DNA of 64,000 bases from positions 3,215,189-3,279,188 of the forward strand of contig ML133401.1 in assembly GCA_003864495.1 (NCBI GenBank), given 5' to 3'. The translations under genes and the position numbers were made by a program. Every line of letters starts with the position of its first letter. The stretch's first letter is position 1. The notes beneath the pieces were generated by a model. It was not told the DNA's origin. It made no database searches and saw only the letters and a program-made list of their open reading frames with translations. The stretch comes from Nemopilema nomurai. Its lineage: Eukaryota; Cnidaria; Scyphozoa; Rhizostomeae; Rhizostomatidae. Shown here piece after piece: positions 26,001 through 37,471 of this stretch.

Positions 26001-29000
26001 ATTGATCGTGGAGGACAATAGTGATTGTTCGAATCAACGTATTTTGCCTTGGGCGTTAATACTTTCCTGGATCATGCTTGGCCCCTTTTGTGTGGCTAGT
26101 TGCATGGGGCTTTCAAACATTGCTGTTCCATGCAACGGGGAAATTCGTAAGATTGCTGTGTGCAGAGGAACAGGCTGGATTTGCGTGACCCCGGGTCACT
26201 CTTCAAATGTCGGACTCTCTTGTATTTGGATACCAGCAACCCGCAAGATGTGCAATCTAAACTGATATTTTTGTATACATGCCCTGCCAATACATTCAAA
26301 TGGGCATTCATCAGCAATTCACTTCACCTGGCACGCGATAGAGAACGTTTTACTACCGACAAAACCTGGAACAGGAATCAGGCTCCGGCACGGACTAGGG
26401 ACCATCAAAGGCACTGCTTTTTACGCCTGATGTGCAGTTGTTGGCTGACCCTTTCCTATTTTGTAAACATCAGGCAATTTGGTGATATATTTGACAAACA
26501 TTTGACCAAAACGATAAATTATCCAAGTCATATGAAGCATTCAACTATCGTCAATAACTACATCGAGGAACCCTAACCTGCAAACCTGTTCCGTGATTTA
26601 GCCCAGGCGTAGTTCTTGCATTATTTAAATTCAAGGACAGTTTGATGATCAGTTAAGAATGATTTTGTGGCAGAAATTCACTTGTTTAGCGTAAATGGCT
26701 ATTGACAAGAGGCAATTAATCCTAGTACTTCATTTATAATTTAGTCTAGAAGAGAATCATTTGCTCCTTCCGCGAACCTTCGCCTTCGGATGCGACGAGA
26801 TATGGATTTGCGGCTTTCGAATAAGGATTCATTTGGCAGCAAATGCATTCCCAGTTTTGTAAGAACCAATCTTGATCTCACTTTACAGGTTTTTTCAAGG
26901 CTGTCCACGCGTTCGATATTCTTTAACAAATCAAATAAATCATTGTTTCGATGTTGATCGATGTTTTATATTTTCTTCTTATAGGGGGCAAAGAAGGCGT
27001 ATGGAGGACTCAACAGTTCCCAAAAGAAGGAGCCCCCAGTCGCACAGAACTGGTCTTTCACCCGGCTCCGTCCTACCCCACCTTGGCAGCCGAATTTCAA
27101 TCGACTAAAAGCTGGTGAAGTGAGTGTATCTCCATTTCACCTTCGTTTGTTTTTCTCCCTTCTTCGCCATCAAGTAAGGCCACCCTCGTGTCATCCGCTA
27201 CGAATTTCCCTGTGGTAAGCAAGGAGCCTATTTAACGAGCCAATGTAAGCAAATCTCTGCACACCCACTCTCAGGTCTGCAAGTTCGTAACAGCCAATTA
27301 ATGTGCCAGCAACTCTCTCAAAGATGTTTTACCATCTATTTTAGTCCATGACGTGTTACAATTTAATGACTTATTATATTCCATTTAGGACTTTGTTTCA
27401 AGCCCGCGAACAATGAGGCGGCTCGTGTCTTCGAAAAGAGTAAACAAAGGTGAGCACGAAACATTTCTGATGTTTTTTAAATGCAATTGACTCACCTCAA
27501 AGGCCATTTTGTTTGATGCAACAGGGATTAGCATTGGCGGCCTGTGTTTTTTGTTCAAACCAAAACTTTCCAGACCGCACGTTAAAGTTGCTAATGCTTA
27601 TTTATTTAAGCACTGTATAGCCTTTTGTTAAATTATGTCCCTATTTCTTTGCTCTTACCTAGCTTGTTTCGGTTGGAGATTATTTTCCTGATTTGCCTTT
27701 CAGTACGATCAAAAAGCGAAGATGACGCATTAGATGCCTACACGCCTAGTAGAAGTAACACTAGTTCAAGACGAGACACTCTTAGCAAAAAGGAAAACAC
27801 GTTGCGAAGAGACATGTCTAATGCGTCACAGCTTTCTGGAGGTAGGTGGACAATGCTGGTTATTTTCCCACTTGTGCTTTACTGTTTCAATCAGTTTTGC
27901 GTTCGATTCGCTTCAGTGTTCTGACGTCACTCATGCCCAGTGCTCTTGGTCAATCCTACTCAACCCTGTACAGACATCAGAGTGTGTCTAGCTTTCGTGG
28001 TTAAGGAGTGCCCCCAGCAAGAGAAGTGTTATGGCAATTTTCCAATAGAGACAAAGTCTCTAGTCTTGAAGATGTCTTGATGAAGTTTTATTGAAAATAT
28101 ATTCTTGTTTGTTGGTGAATGGCCTTTCTTGATTAATGATGTATCAAAACGTGGTGGCTTCTAAACGCAATTATCATTGTAACACTATTTCATGTTAATA
28201 GTTTCAGACACAAGCATACTCGAGGAAGACATGATGATACTAAGCGTGATCGAGGCTTATTGTTTCAGTGCGAGGCAAAGACAAACAATGAACTGTAAGT
28301 ATCCTGCTTTATTTTGTCAATCGTATTTAAAGGTGTCCATAGCAGACATTGGGTGCTACCCCATAGAGGGATACCATTCATACCGCTTCTAGGATCCGCG
28401 TAGATCGTATCCTGCGTGAATGTTTTTTCTTTAAAGCTACTGAATCGATTTGCCAGAGTGCGCAATTTCGATGCCTTTTCGTTTTGTAAATACACAACAA
28501 AGACGTTGTCACCGTTAGTCCAATTCCCACGTCTTAAACCACGTGCAAAGTCACGTGTGTTGTCGCGAACTTTCACCGCGACGGTGCGCGCGATTGTTTT
28601 TGCGAAGTTTGCTGCGTTCCTAAACCGCTGGGAAGCATTCGGAGTCTGTCTTCTTGTAGCAAGCCAGCTCTTTGACGATTGATTTGCGTCAAAATTAACA
28701 CACTTGATGCTGGTGCTACCAGGCTTTCTGCAAAGCAGTGTATAATTCCAGAGGAGGAAGAGGTTGGATTGCTCGCAGAGTTGAAAGACAAGCTTCAACG
28801 GAAGAGGATGCATCTAGAGGAACAATTCCTCCTACCATCTCTGCTGAAAGCTAAATATGACCTTTGAATGAAAATGGCCATTGCTAACGAATTCTAAAAG
28901 AGCTTCTTTAATCATTGGGCGGCCAATGTCTTTAAACCAGTCGAATAAACAACTAACAACGTCTTTACCTGATTTCTAATTTATTCACAAACATCAGTTT

Positions 29001-32000
29001 TTCTTTTTAATTGAAAAAATTTGTATTTTGGTCCAAATAAACCAGAAAACAAAATTTCCATACACACTCGTTAGGACGTGCGATGGACTTTTTAATTTCA
29101 ATGTCTCATTTGATTATGTAACTGCACATATATGACTTTTGCCCGCAATCCTAATGTAAAGAGGGTTTTTACTCAATAATGCCTTTTTATCATCGTCTGA
29201 TTATCTCAATAAGAATCGCTATCATTTTGATCAAGTTGCCAGTGATTATTGAATTATTAAAATACCATTTATAATATATTTCATTACTCTCCTCATCAAA
29301 GCTCACATTAACTGTTCAAAGTATTTTAAATAATGTTTGCCACTTATACTCATAATCTTTTGATAAATATATTATAACTCTGATAAGTAATGAACTCGGC
29401 TAATCGATATTGAAATCAGTCAGCTAACCCGGTCGCGTATGAAAATAACCTATTGAAATTGCTTAGAAGGCAGGACATGGACAAAGAAGGTAGAGACCTT
29501 TCACCTTACACCCAGCCAGATTTATTTGAAAGTAGAGACCTTTGACCTTTGGCCCGAAAAAAGGTATTTGAAAGAAGAGACCTTTCACCTTTGATCCAAA
29601 AAGGTATTTCAAGGATGGAACCTTTTACCCGAAGAAAGATATTTGAAGGAAGAGACCTTTGACCTTTGACCCTAAAAAGGCATTTGAACCTTTGCCGTGA
29701 AAGAAGTTGGTTGTGGCAAACCCTGTCAACGTTTCCTCCCACGCCCAAGGCAGTAACGTTTCCCTTGAAATCGGTTGAAAACGATGGGCTGATTTCAATT
29801 TCGATCGCGTTGAGGTTCAGTTTGATTGCTGCTGGATCAATCGCCTTCTTTGTCACGTGTTCTGTCTTTGTTTAGTGGAAGACCAACTCTCCGATAATCA
29901 AACGAGCGACAAGGCCAAACTGATCGGCCGGCCGATTGGAGATGGAGAAGACGATGCTGCTGAGCGAAAAAGGAAAGGGAAAATATCCAAAATTGCCGGC
30001 AGCTGTTTCCTTGGTTGTGGCCTGGCCAAGCCGAAAACTTTGAGTTTGCAGTAATTTATGCCGCAGTTAGTTATATGACGCAGAGCTTGGGGTTAAGTTA
30101 CACATTACTTGTTGAGTCGTTGCCTACTATGCAACTTTGCAACCAGAATCACCCACTACGCACAATACGGAAGCACAACACGCTACTTGATTGGCTGTTG
30201 CTGAGTGACACCTTAGCCAATCAGGTTTGACAAAAGATTAAGCGCGCTGGTCGCGCAAGATACGAGATTTTTACTTTCGTTTACGAGTGCAGTTTAGAGC
30301 AGCAGTTTAGTACCATGTCAATAAACCCTCCCATTAAGACGTGAGCCTCTATGGGCAGGGGTGGTTTGCAACTCTTTATTTGAAAGTAGGCTGCGCGTAA
30401 CTGTTTAGTCTTATTGACAACATGGCGATCAACATTGGTCACCAGTTTTGTCTCAGCCACAGAGACGAGCCATTAATCTTTAGTTTGCTTTTGCTGCCGA
30501 TCGACCTGTAGTTTTTGACGTATTCCGAAAGCAAAGACAATTTAGTCCGGAGCGGAGTGATTTATGAATGAAAATAGTGAGTATTGGATAAAATATCACA
30601 TCAGATTACAAAGATAACATAGATTAGATAGTCCCAGTCGTTGGGACAAACAGATTATGCAGTAGATGACTTTAGCTGTAGTATTCGATAATCCGGATTG
30701 TCATAGTTGGCGAGTAGATGTATTTTATTTGAAGGGCCTAGGTATTGAGGAGTATTTTAGGCTGAATGCGAGGTACAACGAGGCTTCGAAGGCGCAGACA
30801 ATCGAGCGACTCAACTGACGACTCGTGAGATAAAATACCGGAGAGCTGTCCTTTGCCCCGGACCGGAGCTTTTGACTAAAAGAAGAGTTTTATTAGGCCG
30901 AGTGCAAGTTTGAGCTTCTTTACCGCGCGTTTGTATTGCGCGTTTGCAAGGCTGATCCTAATCTGCGGCGTTGGCCGTTTTTGGCGCGCGGTATGCTTTA
31001 GCGAGTCTTGCTATTGGCGGGCTCTCCCTGCCTGTTCTTCGTAGGAACGCTTGCAATGCGCAGGGGATGACGCGTTTTCTGCGTGGTCGAGACCTCGAGT
31101 TGCGTCATCTAATGTTGTTGTTGTGAAGTTGGGGATATCAAGAGAAAACATACGTCAGAATGAATTAGATCAGTATTTCAAGATTAGAACTTATGAGATT
31201 GAATTATATTGTATTTAACCAACTATTTATCGGTAAATTGCTCGTAATTTATTTTGTTTTAAGTAAATTAAGTTCATTTTTTATGAGCATTCGCGTGATG
31301 TGTCAAAAGAATACTGGCAATAAAATATATATATATATATATAAATATATAGATGATATTATGTTAATATATTTGCAAATTATTGCGACAATTTTCCAAG
31401 TTGCGTTTATTAGTAAGCTTTTATTTTGATAGAAGATAGTTGTACCGTAGATAGGAAATTAAAGCTTGATTGGGGTATCCCAACGCACTGACAATTGCAT
31501 TTGCATTTGCCCCATAACGTCAGATCGCATCATGCAGGTTTATATCTTTGTTGGACTACAGTGATTTTGAAAAGATTGCCATTGTAGGATGAATAGTCAG
31601 AAGCAAATGAGTTATCGAGATTTGATGATTCAAGAGCCCCTTTACGCTTATCCTGTTTAAATCTAGAGATTTGATTTTCTCTCGCTTGTCCAACTTCAAT
31701 GCCACTTTGGTCGATTTTAATTGGCTGATGTACACGAGCCTTTCCCTTTCACGTTCATCTTACAAGTAGGCCTAGATGATATCAACCGCAAAATTTAACA
31801 AATGTTACTAAATTTATTTAAAATTCTGCTGGCACGTTTAACCCAGCCAATTTACGGATAGGGCTGGCCCCTTGCCTTTGCCATGGGCAGTAAATAAATT
31901 CACAATTAATCTATTAGCATCCTTTCTTTGATGGTAGGCCACATGTGTACATGCCTCACGTAGAATTGAGTCCTGTTGTTTTTTCATCCTGATTTTGAGG

Positions 32001-35000
32001 TGGACGCCATTATCTCGAATCATTCAAAAGTTTGCAAATTCCTTTGTGGTTTGGCTAGGTGAAAATTGGATGATTTGCATCGCTTCATTGAACCATGCTT
32101 GGCTTTGACCCCAAATTTTTATCCACAGATCTTTGTCGAATACCCCCTTGCTCATTCCTTCTTGTATTTTGTTAGAGATCGATTTAATTTTATTTTGTTT
32201 CCTTTATGAGTGTTGACTAGCATTAATTTTTGTTCGGAAGAAAGTTTATTTTTGGAATTGTACATTATTGTGATGGACTGTATATAGGTGTCTAGTCGAT
32301 TACTTTAGATAAAGTTAACGAGTGACTGAAGACACTGTTTCCAGAGGCGCGTTCACGTTGAACCCGTATATTAATCGTGTGGAGTAAATTATGAATTCAT
32401 TAAAATCTCTTTCTTTATCGATATTTCTGCAATGTGCAACATAGTTTGAGTTTTGGGATGTTCAAAAATGCTTCAAGTTGCGCTGCGCGTCTGATGACTT
32501 GAACTATTCTGCGAAGGAGTTATGAAGCGAAAACACAGCCAAAAGGACGAAGACTTTTGACTCTCGTTGTCTTGAGGATGTCTTGTTGTTCAACGCCATC
32601 TTGGGAATCGGTGGAATTTCGGTGAATTGAAGTGAAATGCGGGAAGACGTTTCGTGCAACCCGCATGTAGCAAGCGACATTACGCACTCATCTAGAGTGA
32701 TGGGCCTATCCGAATCAGAGACGTACCAAAAAGTGATTGAGCTGGTTGAACTAACAGATTTACTTTTCATGCGTGGAAAATGATATGGTTAGTCGAAGTT
32801 TGACGAATGTACTTGAAATTAGAGAAGCTGAACGAGTGAAATTCACAAAGAGACTTGCAGCATATCAAGACTCCATTTTATTAAATACCTTGGTAATCTA
32901 TTCATCATTTTAGAGCTTTCGTATGACAATGATTATAAATCTTTTTTCCACAGTTGATAGATAGGTTGTGTATACTCGGGGCTTGAAATGTTCTCAGTTA
33001 GATGATACTCTCCATCAACGTTAAGGTGGATTTGATCTGCAGTTGAGATTCGCGTTTCGTACACCGTTTATTTGTCAGTGAAGATGGCTGTTTTTCACCA
33101 GTTCATTTAATTCTCGTCAGTAATCGAAATGGCTTTCATCGGACTTGGTGCTTCACGGTTAAGGTGGTTCTTGCTCAGTTAAGGTGGTTCTTGCTCAGTT
33201 AAGGTGGTTCTTGCTCAGTTAAGGTGGTTCTTGCTCAGTTAAGGTGGATCTTGCTCAGTTAAGGTGGATCTTGCTCAGTTAAGGTGGATCTTGCTCAGTT
33301 AAGGTGGTATTTTTTTCTGATAAGCTGACGTGTTCTAGGGGGTTGCCACGTTTGTGTTGTACCTCTGGTGAACCAGGGCATTGATTGAGAAACTGTTTCA
33401 CACCATCATGTCTGCCGTTCCCCCTTCCACAGGCTAATTGTGTTTTCTTTTGTTTTTTGAAGATATTGTACGAAATGAAGATACGAGATGTTGAAGGGAG
33501 AGTCACCCCTTTTCAAAATCTGATGAAGATTCTGAAGATTTTCTTATAGACGAGCAGGTGATGGTGTGAGACAGTTTTTCGAATTAGCGACAATTGATTT
33601 TAGAATGTAAAACGTGGTAAATACACAGAATTAGTGAACTGGTAAATTGGTATTTAATTTCAACTGTTGGTAAAATGATTTTGTACTTGCGGGACTCTGC
33701 CAATGGTTAACACTGTTCGCCCCTCTCCTTTTTGTGATACATTATGTGATTTATACTTCGCCATTTTGTCGTTCTACGCCCTTTTGAACTTTCCGCATCA
33801 CCTATTTTCTACCATCCAATTTATTAATTCCTGTCAAGATATCAAGCATATACAGGCCTGTATTGCAAATTAACGATTGAACCAGAATTTTAGCGAATAA
33901 CATTGAGCTCCTTTTAGAAAATATTATGGCGAATTGTTTGTAGAATTACTTTCCCTGTGAATTGTTTATCGTAGTTTGCAGATTTTGTTGTGGTTAATTT
34001 TTTATCAGTAGTGGTTTGTGTTTCATGAAATGAAATATTGTAACCCGACGTCTAATCTACCTGGTTGTTTGATTTTTTGGTGATACAATAATTAGGGTCT
34101 AGAAAAAAGCAGGCAATATAGAGGCACTGTTTTGAATGGTCTGTTGGCTGACTTCATTCGACGTTTTAATCCATTAATAAGCCCGAGTTGATTGAACATG
34201 ATGTCGAGTTGATTAAACTTCATGGCACCTTGCAAAGACCCACTGCCTCTGGCCCATTTTCTCTGGTTTAAGGTACAAGCATGTTGTGCGAGTTTGTTAT
34301 CACCTTTCCTAATTCTCACACTTTTGAGGGACCATTTTGCTTGCAATTTTGTATACGGCCTGATGAAATAAAAAAACAACATTTTTTTTAAATTTCCATT
34401 TCGGCAAGAAAGCGTACAAAGAAACCTGGGCAAAGATTTGTTGCGAACACTTCGAATCCTTTTGCTTAAAGATGTTTTGAAGGGCGAAGATTATTGGTTA
34501 TTTCCTTAATATATCATTTCTGACCATTCAATACTAGAATCACGCTTTCTGACCATTGACCATTCAATTCCTGCTGCAGTTGAGCTGCAATAGAATAAAT
34601 TTTGACCGAATTTGGTATCGAAACAAACTTTGTTGCTCCGTTGCTATGGTGATTTATTTCGTTATTTGCTCTGAGCAAAAGTAGCCTTTTTCGAAGTTGA
34701 CTTGGTTTGTTAATCTTGTGCTCGATTTCGTTTATCTTGTAAAGACAAACGTTTTCTAAGAATAAGCTACATCTTTTATGAATTCTTGTTTGTGTAGTAG
34801 TATCTCGAGATTTTCATATTTTTGTGATGCTTTGGCGAATGTTCACATAGATAACTGTGCCACTCTATAGTGTAACAAATTTGATAAAATGAGATTTACA
34901 AAATGTCTTTTGTGTATTTCTCGCGTACTTTTGAAATAATCTGCGTCGTTTGTCGTGGAGATTTCGCGAGCTATGTTCAAAATGAAGAAAAAGGCGTGCA

Positions 35001-37471
35001 GAGACGTCACCACTTCAGTTTGTTTTTGCGTGGAGTTTAGATAAATGATGACGTCAAGCCTTTCTCTAACTCGCCAATTATTCCTTTTCTCCTTCACATT
35101 CTTCGTCGTCTCTCACCCGACGATGCTTCAGTGACTTGATATGCTGCAGTTTGTTTCTATTGTTTCAACCACATCATTCTTCTTTATGAAGTAAAAGAAG
35201 GTTAAAGGTCTACCTGAAAGGTCATAGCCGCTGTGTGACTTTAGTATCCTTTGACCTTTGACCTCTATTCATTCTAAAAATGTTTTTCTAACTGAGTTCA
35301 CTGGCAAGATATGATTTTATTGCACACATCAACAAGGCCCCTAAAAGGCTTACCCCAATCTGTCCCGCCCCTTGCTTGAATCCAAACCTTGCAGAAAAGT
35401 TGATTCTCTGAGATCCGATATTTAACCAAGAATTAAAACAGTCCAGCGATTGTTTACACATATAGCCAATGATGAATCCAAAATTAATCCTTTCCTCTCA
35501 AATCGTAGTTTTTCTTTATGTTTCCCTTTTGTGAACTCCGGTGCCCCTTTCTCGAATTTTTGTCATTTCTTTGTGAATCCAAATTACAGTCACATTTCTT
35601 GATTCTTGCTGTTTCTAGAAGTGAGTAAATGCTCACCTTCAGAAGCTGTTTCTGTAATCGTGAGTTAATTTTCAGTCCCCCTTTCAGGTGTCAGCCCAAC
35701 CTCTTTGCTGCCCCCGGAGGTTCCCCCGCACTTCAGCTTCAAGCCAGTGACCCCCCCTAGAGCACACTACCCCGGGAAGCATCGGCTGATCGTAAAAAAG
35801 TCAAGGAAAAAGAAGTCAGAAGCGTGAGTCATTTATTTCATCATAATGCCTCCCATTTTCATGTCTCTCTTCAACGAGATATTGATATTTTTAGACATTC
35901 GCTTATATTATTACGAGCGTACCTTTTCCTATTTATGAAATGTTATAATGTGAGGGAGTTTGTGGCTGGATATTGCAGCAGAAAGATTTCAAGCTGTTAT
36001 CAAGAGACCAGACTGAAGGGTAGTTCATGAGAGTAACTCCTCCATTACGAGAGTAACTCGGGGTTCTTTTTGCAGCATCCCCATTTCTTCCCCCAATACA
36101 GAACACTTACCAACTTTTTGTTCTCAGAAGCTTTGGAAATAGTTCGGGCATAACACCTGATTGGGTCGCGCGCGTAGAGTGGGACTGGGACCTAATGTTG
36201 GTCTTGCGCCCATGATTGGATCGGTGGGAGGTTTGTTTTGCCCTGAGGCGGGTTTGTTATGGAGCATCTGCCTTGCACAGACGAAACTGGCAGGCTTCTG
36301 AACCAGCTCCTTCAAGCGCTCTTATGACATGGCAGTTTAACTATGTTTGTTAAGTGTACTGCTTGGCTCTGTTGTTATTAGGCCGGTTTGACTCGCGTGT
36401 GGTTTGTTCGAGTTGTTTGGATTTTCTCCTGCGGTTGCCTGACTTTTTGATTGTCAGCCAGCCCCGTTTTGGCGTTCATCATATGACTGTCATCCTTTGC
36501 AGTGACGTTTCGAATGAAGTCACCGACCTGAAGACACAAGTTCATAATCTGCATAAAGTGAGTAAATCCTTTCTCAATCACAATTTCTTTGTTCACTGCA
36601 TGCTTTTCTGTCGATGTTCCCCTTTCATTTAAGTGTACGAAGAGTTCAAAATGACCTTTGTCTAATTTCAGATTAAAGAATTTTCATTTTGTTTGAGTGT
36701 CATTGCTCTTTGATTCTTATCTCTGATAGTCATTATAACAATGTTTTACCCGCAGAGACCAGTTGGGTGATTATCTTTAATACTGATAGCAACAAAAATA
36801 ATGATGGTCGTGTAGACTGCAGTTGCCACCAGAACATTCCCTAGACGAGCAATCTTTCTCTTGTCAATTTTTTCTATTGTGGAAAACAAATGGTATTTAA
36901 GTTAAAACAGACAACTTTTTGTTTTAAGCTCAAGCCCTCTCTCACCACTAATCTAGCTTCAATGTTGCAAATTCTCAAGACAGCGAGTCCCAGCCTTTGA
37001 GCTAAAACGTGGAGTTTGTTTTGGCATTTCGCTGTTTTGTATTTGGTATTTTCGGGGTATTTTCGATGCGTTCAAGGTCCAATCCAACAGAATTGTCCCA
37101 GGTCTACGTTGTTTAGAAGGCCGAAACGCATTTTGGGTAGAGCTGTTAGGCCCCTTTTGCCGCGACGATTTTTGTGAGCAATTGGCAGGTGGTCATAATT
37201 GGGGCTGCACACTTCTAAGTTGTCAGACAATTCATTTTTTGCTGGGTCTGTGGTGCAAATATACCTTTTGTGTGGATTTTGATTCACTTGGTCTCTACTT
37301 TTTCAACAGCAAACACTTTATCTGAGAGAAAACCTCGAGGAGGAGCGTGAACAAAGGCGACAGTTTGAAAAGCTACTTCAGAGAACTTTGAAAAAAATTG
37401 CCCCTGATATTGAGCTTCAGTTAAGAAGAGAGTCAACCCTTTCCACGCGATCCTCTATCGGTGGAATGTAA
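11002..37471 (+). CDS. ARHGEF7: PIX-family Rho guanine nucleotide exchange factor (ARHGEF6/7)
   Basis: PIX activates Rac/Cdc42, binds PAK through its SH3 and GIT through its C-terminal region, and acts at focal adhesions and in cell polarity. Exons whose phases all fit: 11705-11779, 11967-12005, 12484-12568, 13753-13826, 14496-14546, 14843-14886, 15134-15229, 15897-15951, 17209-17276, 17888-17966, 19109-19168, 19330-19389, 19789-19869, 20188-20250, 20604-20690, 21144-21222, 21666-21967, 26985-27119, 27389-27449, 27704-27841, 28202-28294, 35688-35823, 36503-36557, 37310-37471. The first exon (11002-11010) is tentative. The product is about 728 residues: SH3, DH, PH, a linker with SPRTMRRL, a conserved VIEAYCFSARQRQTMN block, a basic GIT-binding region and a coiled coil. 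There is no CH domain, as in beta-PIX. It is the single invertebrate ancestor of ARHGEF6 and ARHGEF7 or close to it, so the symbol is by similarity. Confidence 0.93.
11705..12568 (+). CDS. ARHGEF7: PIX SH3 domain exons (three)
   Basis: Three exons (11705-11779, 11967-12005, 12484-12568) join in phase to encode the SH3 domain that in PIX proteins binds the atypical proline motif of PAK and CBL. Landmarks are VQATYSYTGQDEDELSF (the ALYDY-like strand and RT loop), KGDIVIISK, the GGWWEG tryptophan pair, and WFPSAYV at the end. This closely matches vertebrate PIX (DELSFSKGD, EEGGWWEG, WFPSNYV). Confidence 0.93.
14496..19869 (+). CDS. ARHGEF7: PIX DH (RhoGEF) domain exons
   Basis: Nine exons encode a complete Dbl-homology domain. 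CR1 is VVKNMVDVEEAHVEELK, with the glutamate that contacts switch I. CR2 lies around YISYCANHPWAAAILSRE and GAPSPGIMTLTTMLSKPFVR, where the LSKPF(V/M)R signature is diagnostic. CR3 runs through YSSQLKELERHIEDDHCDF to the final helix LGCNETRKRKEMELEML. The exon at 13753-13826 just before it is a proline/acidic linker. All junction phases are consistent. Confidence 0.93.
15453..15710. repeat. Tandem repeat, 78-79 bp period, about 3.2 copies
   Basis: TTTGCAAGTAGGCCTGTTTC recurs at 15453, 15532 and 15610, with a degenerate fourth start at 15688, giving periods of 79, 78 and 78. Each unit is built of two related halves of about 39 bases (TTTGCAAGTAGGCCTG and TTTGCAAGGAGGCCTGCCTC). It lies in the PIX intron between the exons ending 15229 and starting 15897. 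Confidence 0.8.
16694..16767 (-). other. tRNA-like sequence, probable SINE head or tRNA pseudogene
   Basis: On the - strand, GACCCGA pairs perfectly with TCGGGTC as a 7-bp acceptor stem. The D stem is GCTC/GAGC, and the T stem GTGGG/CTCAC has one G-T pair. The T loop TTTGAGT matches a B-box, and TAGCTCTTGGCGG resembles an A-box. The anticodon arm is one base too long: CTTGA/TCAGG pairs around a nine-base loop containing CAT. A working tRNA is therefore unlikely. No CCA or oligo-T end was seen. It lies inside a PIX intron and is best explained as a tRNA-derived SINE head or a decayed tRNA. Confidence 0.55.
20188..21967 (+). CDS. ARHGEF7: PIX PH domain exons and start of linker
   Basis: Four exons encode the pleckstrin-homology domain that follows DH: LGNIILMTQVFVEKEDV, ERYFCLFPEELVVLF, the block ending TEEFFNAIEL, and KKWKIMMGTPREKDAWIASL with the conserved C-terminal helix Trp. 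The rest of the last exon is GC-rich and encodes a basic, Ser/Thr-rich linker (RSYSTGSTGPVHRPSFRKP). The intron after 20690 has a GC donor. Confidence 0.9.
20691..21143 (+). other. ARHGEF7: GC-AG intron in PIX
   Basis: The exon ends ...TTTCGAG and the intron begins GCAAGT, then ends ...GTAACAG. GAG|GCAAGT is the usual strong context of a GC donor. Both flanking exons are in phase 0 and match the PIX PH domain, and no GT nearby keeps the frame without altering it. Confidence 0.8.
21968..26984 (+). other. Large PIX intron (5.0 kb)
   Basis: This intron separates the PH-linker exon from the exon at 26985. Several short open frames occur on both strands but none shows conserved protein features or splice sites in phase with the gene. 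No transposon ends were recognised. Confidence 0.6.
26985..28294 (+). CDS. ARHGEF7: PIX linker and conserved C-terminal block exons
   Basis: Four exons (26985-27119, 27389-27449, 27704-27841, 28202-28294). The first is proline/Trp-rich (LRPTPPWQPNFNRL), matching the segment after PH in beta-PIX. The second carries SPRTMRRLVSSKR, the counterpart of SPKTMKKLLPKRK. The third is a Ser/Arg-rich linker with likely phosphorylation sites. The fourth encodes EEDMMILSVIEAYCFSARQ, a strongly conserved PIX block (vertebrate ILKVIEAYCTSAKTRQTLN). It ends in phase 1. Confidence 0.92.
28739..28854 (+). CDS. ARHGEF7: Possible alternative last exon of PIX, candidate A
   Basis: After an acceptor AG at 28737-28738, the phase-1 frame from the exon ending 28294 stays open for 37 codons to TAA (28852-28854). 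The hydrophilic end includes VERQASTEEDASRGTIPP. An AATAAA follows at 28944. Use of this exon would remove the GIT-binding region and coiled coil. The acceptor is only fair, and an overlapping frame (PEEEEVGLLAELKDKLQRKR) is also open, so this is weak. Confidence 0.25.
29485..29700. repeat. Tandem repeat of a GAGACCTTTGACCTTTGACCC unit
   Basis: About four diverged copies of a unit near 45 bp long: (G)AAGAGACCTTTGACCTTTG, then CCC-AAAAAGGTATTTGAA. Some copies contain two direct TGACCTTTGACC half-sites, which resemble DR1 nuclear-receptor elements. A related ACCTTTGACCTTTGACC stretch occurs near 35250 in the same intron. Confidence 0.65.
29876..30054 (+). CDS. ARHGEF7: Possible alternative last exon of PIX, candidate B
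   Basis: A strong acceptor (GTTCTGTCTTTGTTTAG) ends at 29875. The exon continues the phase-1 frame of the exon ending 28294 for 58 codons to TAA at 30052-30054. The encoded tail is acidic then basic (GDGEDDAAERKRKGKISKIA) and ends in SCFLGCGLAKPKTLSLQ. AATAAA at 30320-30325 would serve as its poly(A) signal. Mammalian beta-PIX is known to have isoforms that end before the coiled coil, so a parallel here is plausible, but the sequence itself is not conserved. Confidence 0.45.
31324..31353. repeat. (TA)n microsatellite
   Basis: A run of alternating A and T with one interruption, in a PIX intron. Confidence 0.9.
33159..33308. repeat. 20-bp tandem repeat, seven units in two variant blocks
   Basis: The unit AAGGTGGTTCTTGCTCAGTT is repeated without error from 33161 to 33240 (four units). 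It is followed by three units with GGATC in place of GGTTC (33241-33300) and a partial unit. The block arrangement of the single-base variant points to recent slippage or unequal exchange. A degenerate GTTAAGGTGGA copy lies near 33020. Confidence 0.95.
35688..37471 (+). CDS. ARHGEF7: PIX GIT-binding region and coiled-coil exons
   Basis: Three exons (35688-35823, 36503-36557, 37310-37471). The first continues phase 1 from 28294 and encodes LLPPEVPPHFSFKPVTPP followed by a basic patch (LIVKKSRKKKSEA). The next two encode a heptad-repeat coiled coil: VTDLKTQVHNLHKQ, LRENLEEEREQRRQFEKLLQ, RTLKK. These match the beta-PIX trimeric coiled coil (ALKDEVQEL, SLEEEQRARKDLEKLV). The end is LSTRSSIGGM-stop, with no ETNL-type PDZ ligand like that of vertebrate beta-PIX. 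Confidence 0.92.

Larger units (their letters stand above)
28295..35687 (+). other. Large PIX intron (7.4 kb) with alternative-exon candidates and repeats
   Basis: The longest intron of the gene. It holds two possible alternative last exons (28739-28854, 29876-30054), a roughly 45-bp tandem repeat (29485-29700), a TA microsatellite (about 31324-31353) and a 20-bp tandem array (33159-33308). No transposase or other gene was recognised. Confidence 0.6.

Noticed and set aside
28265..28813. A 182-residue minus-strand ORF in a PIX intron.
   Set aside because: Antisense over a conserved PIX exon and intron; no motif, odd composition and no splice or start support.
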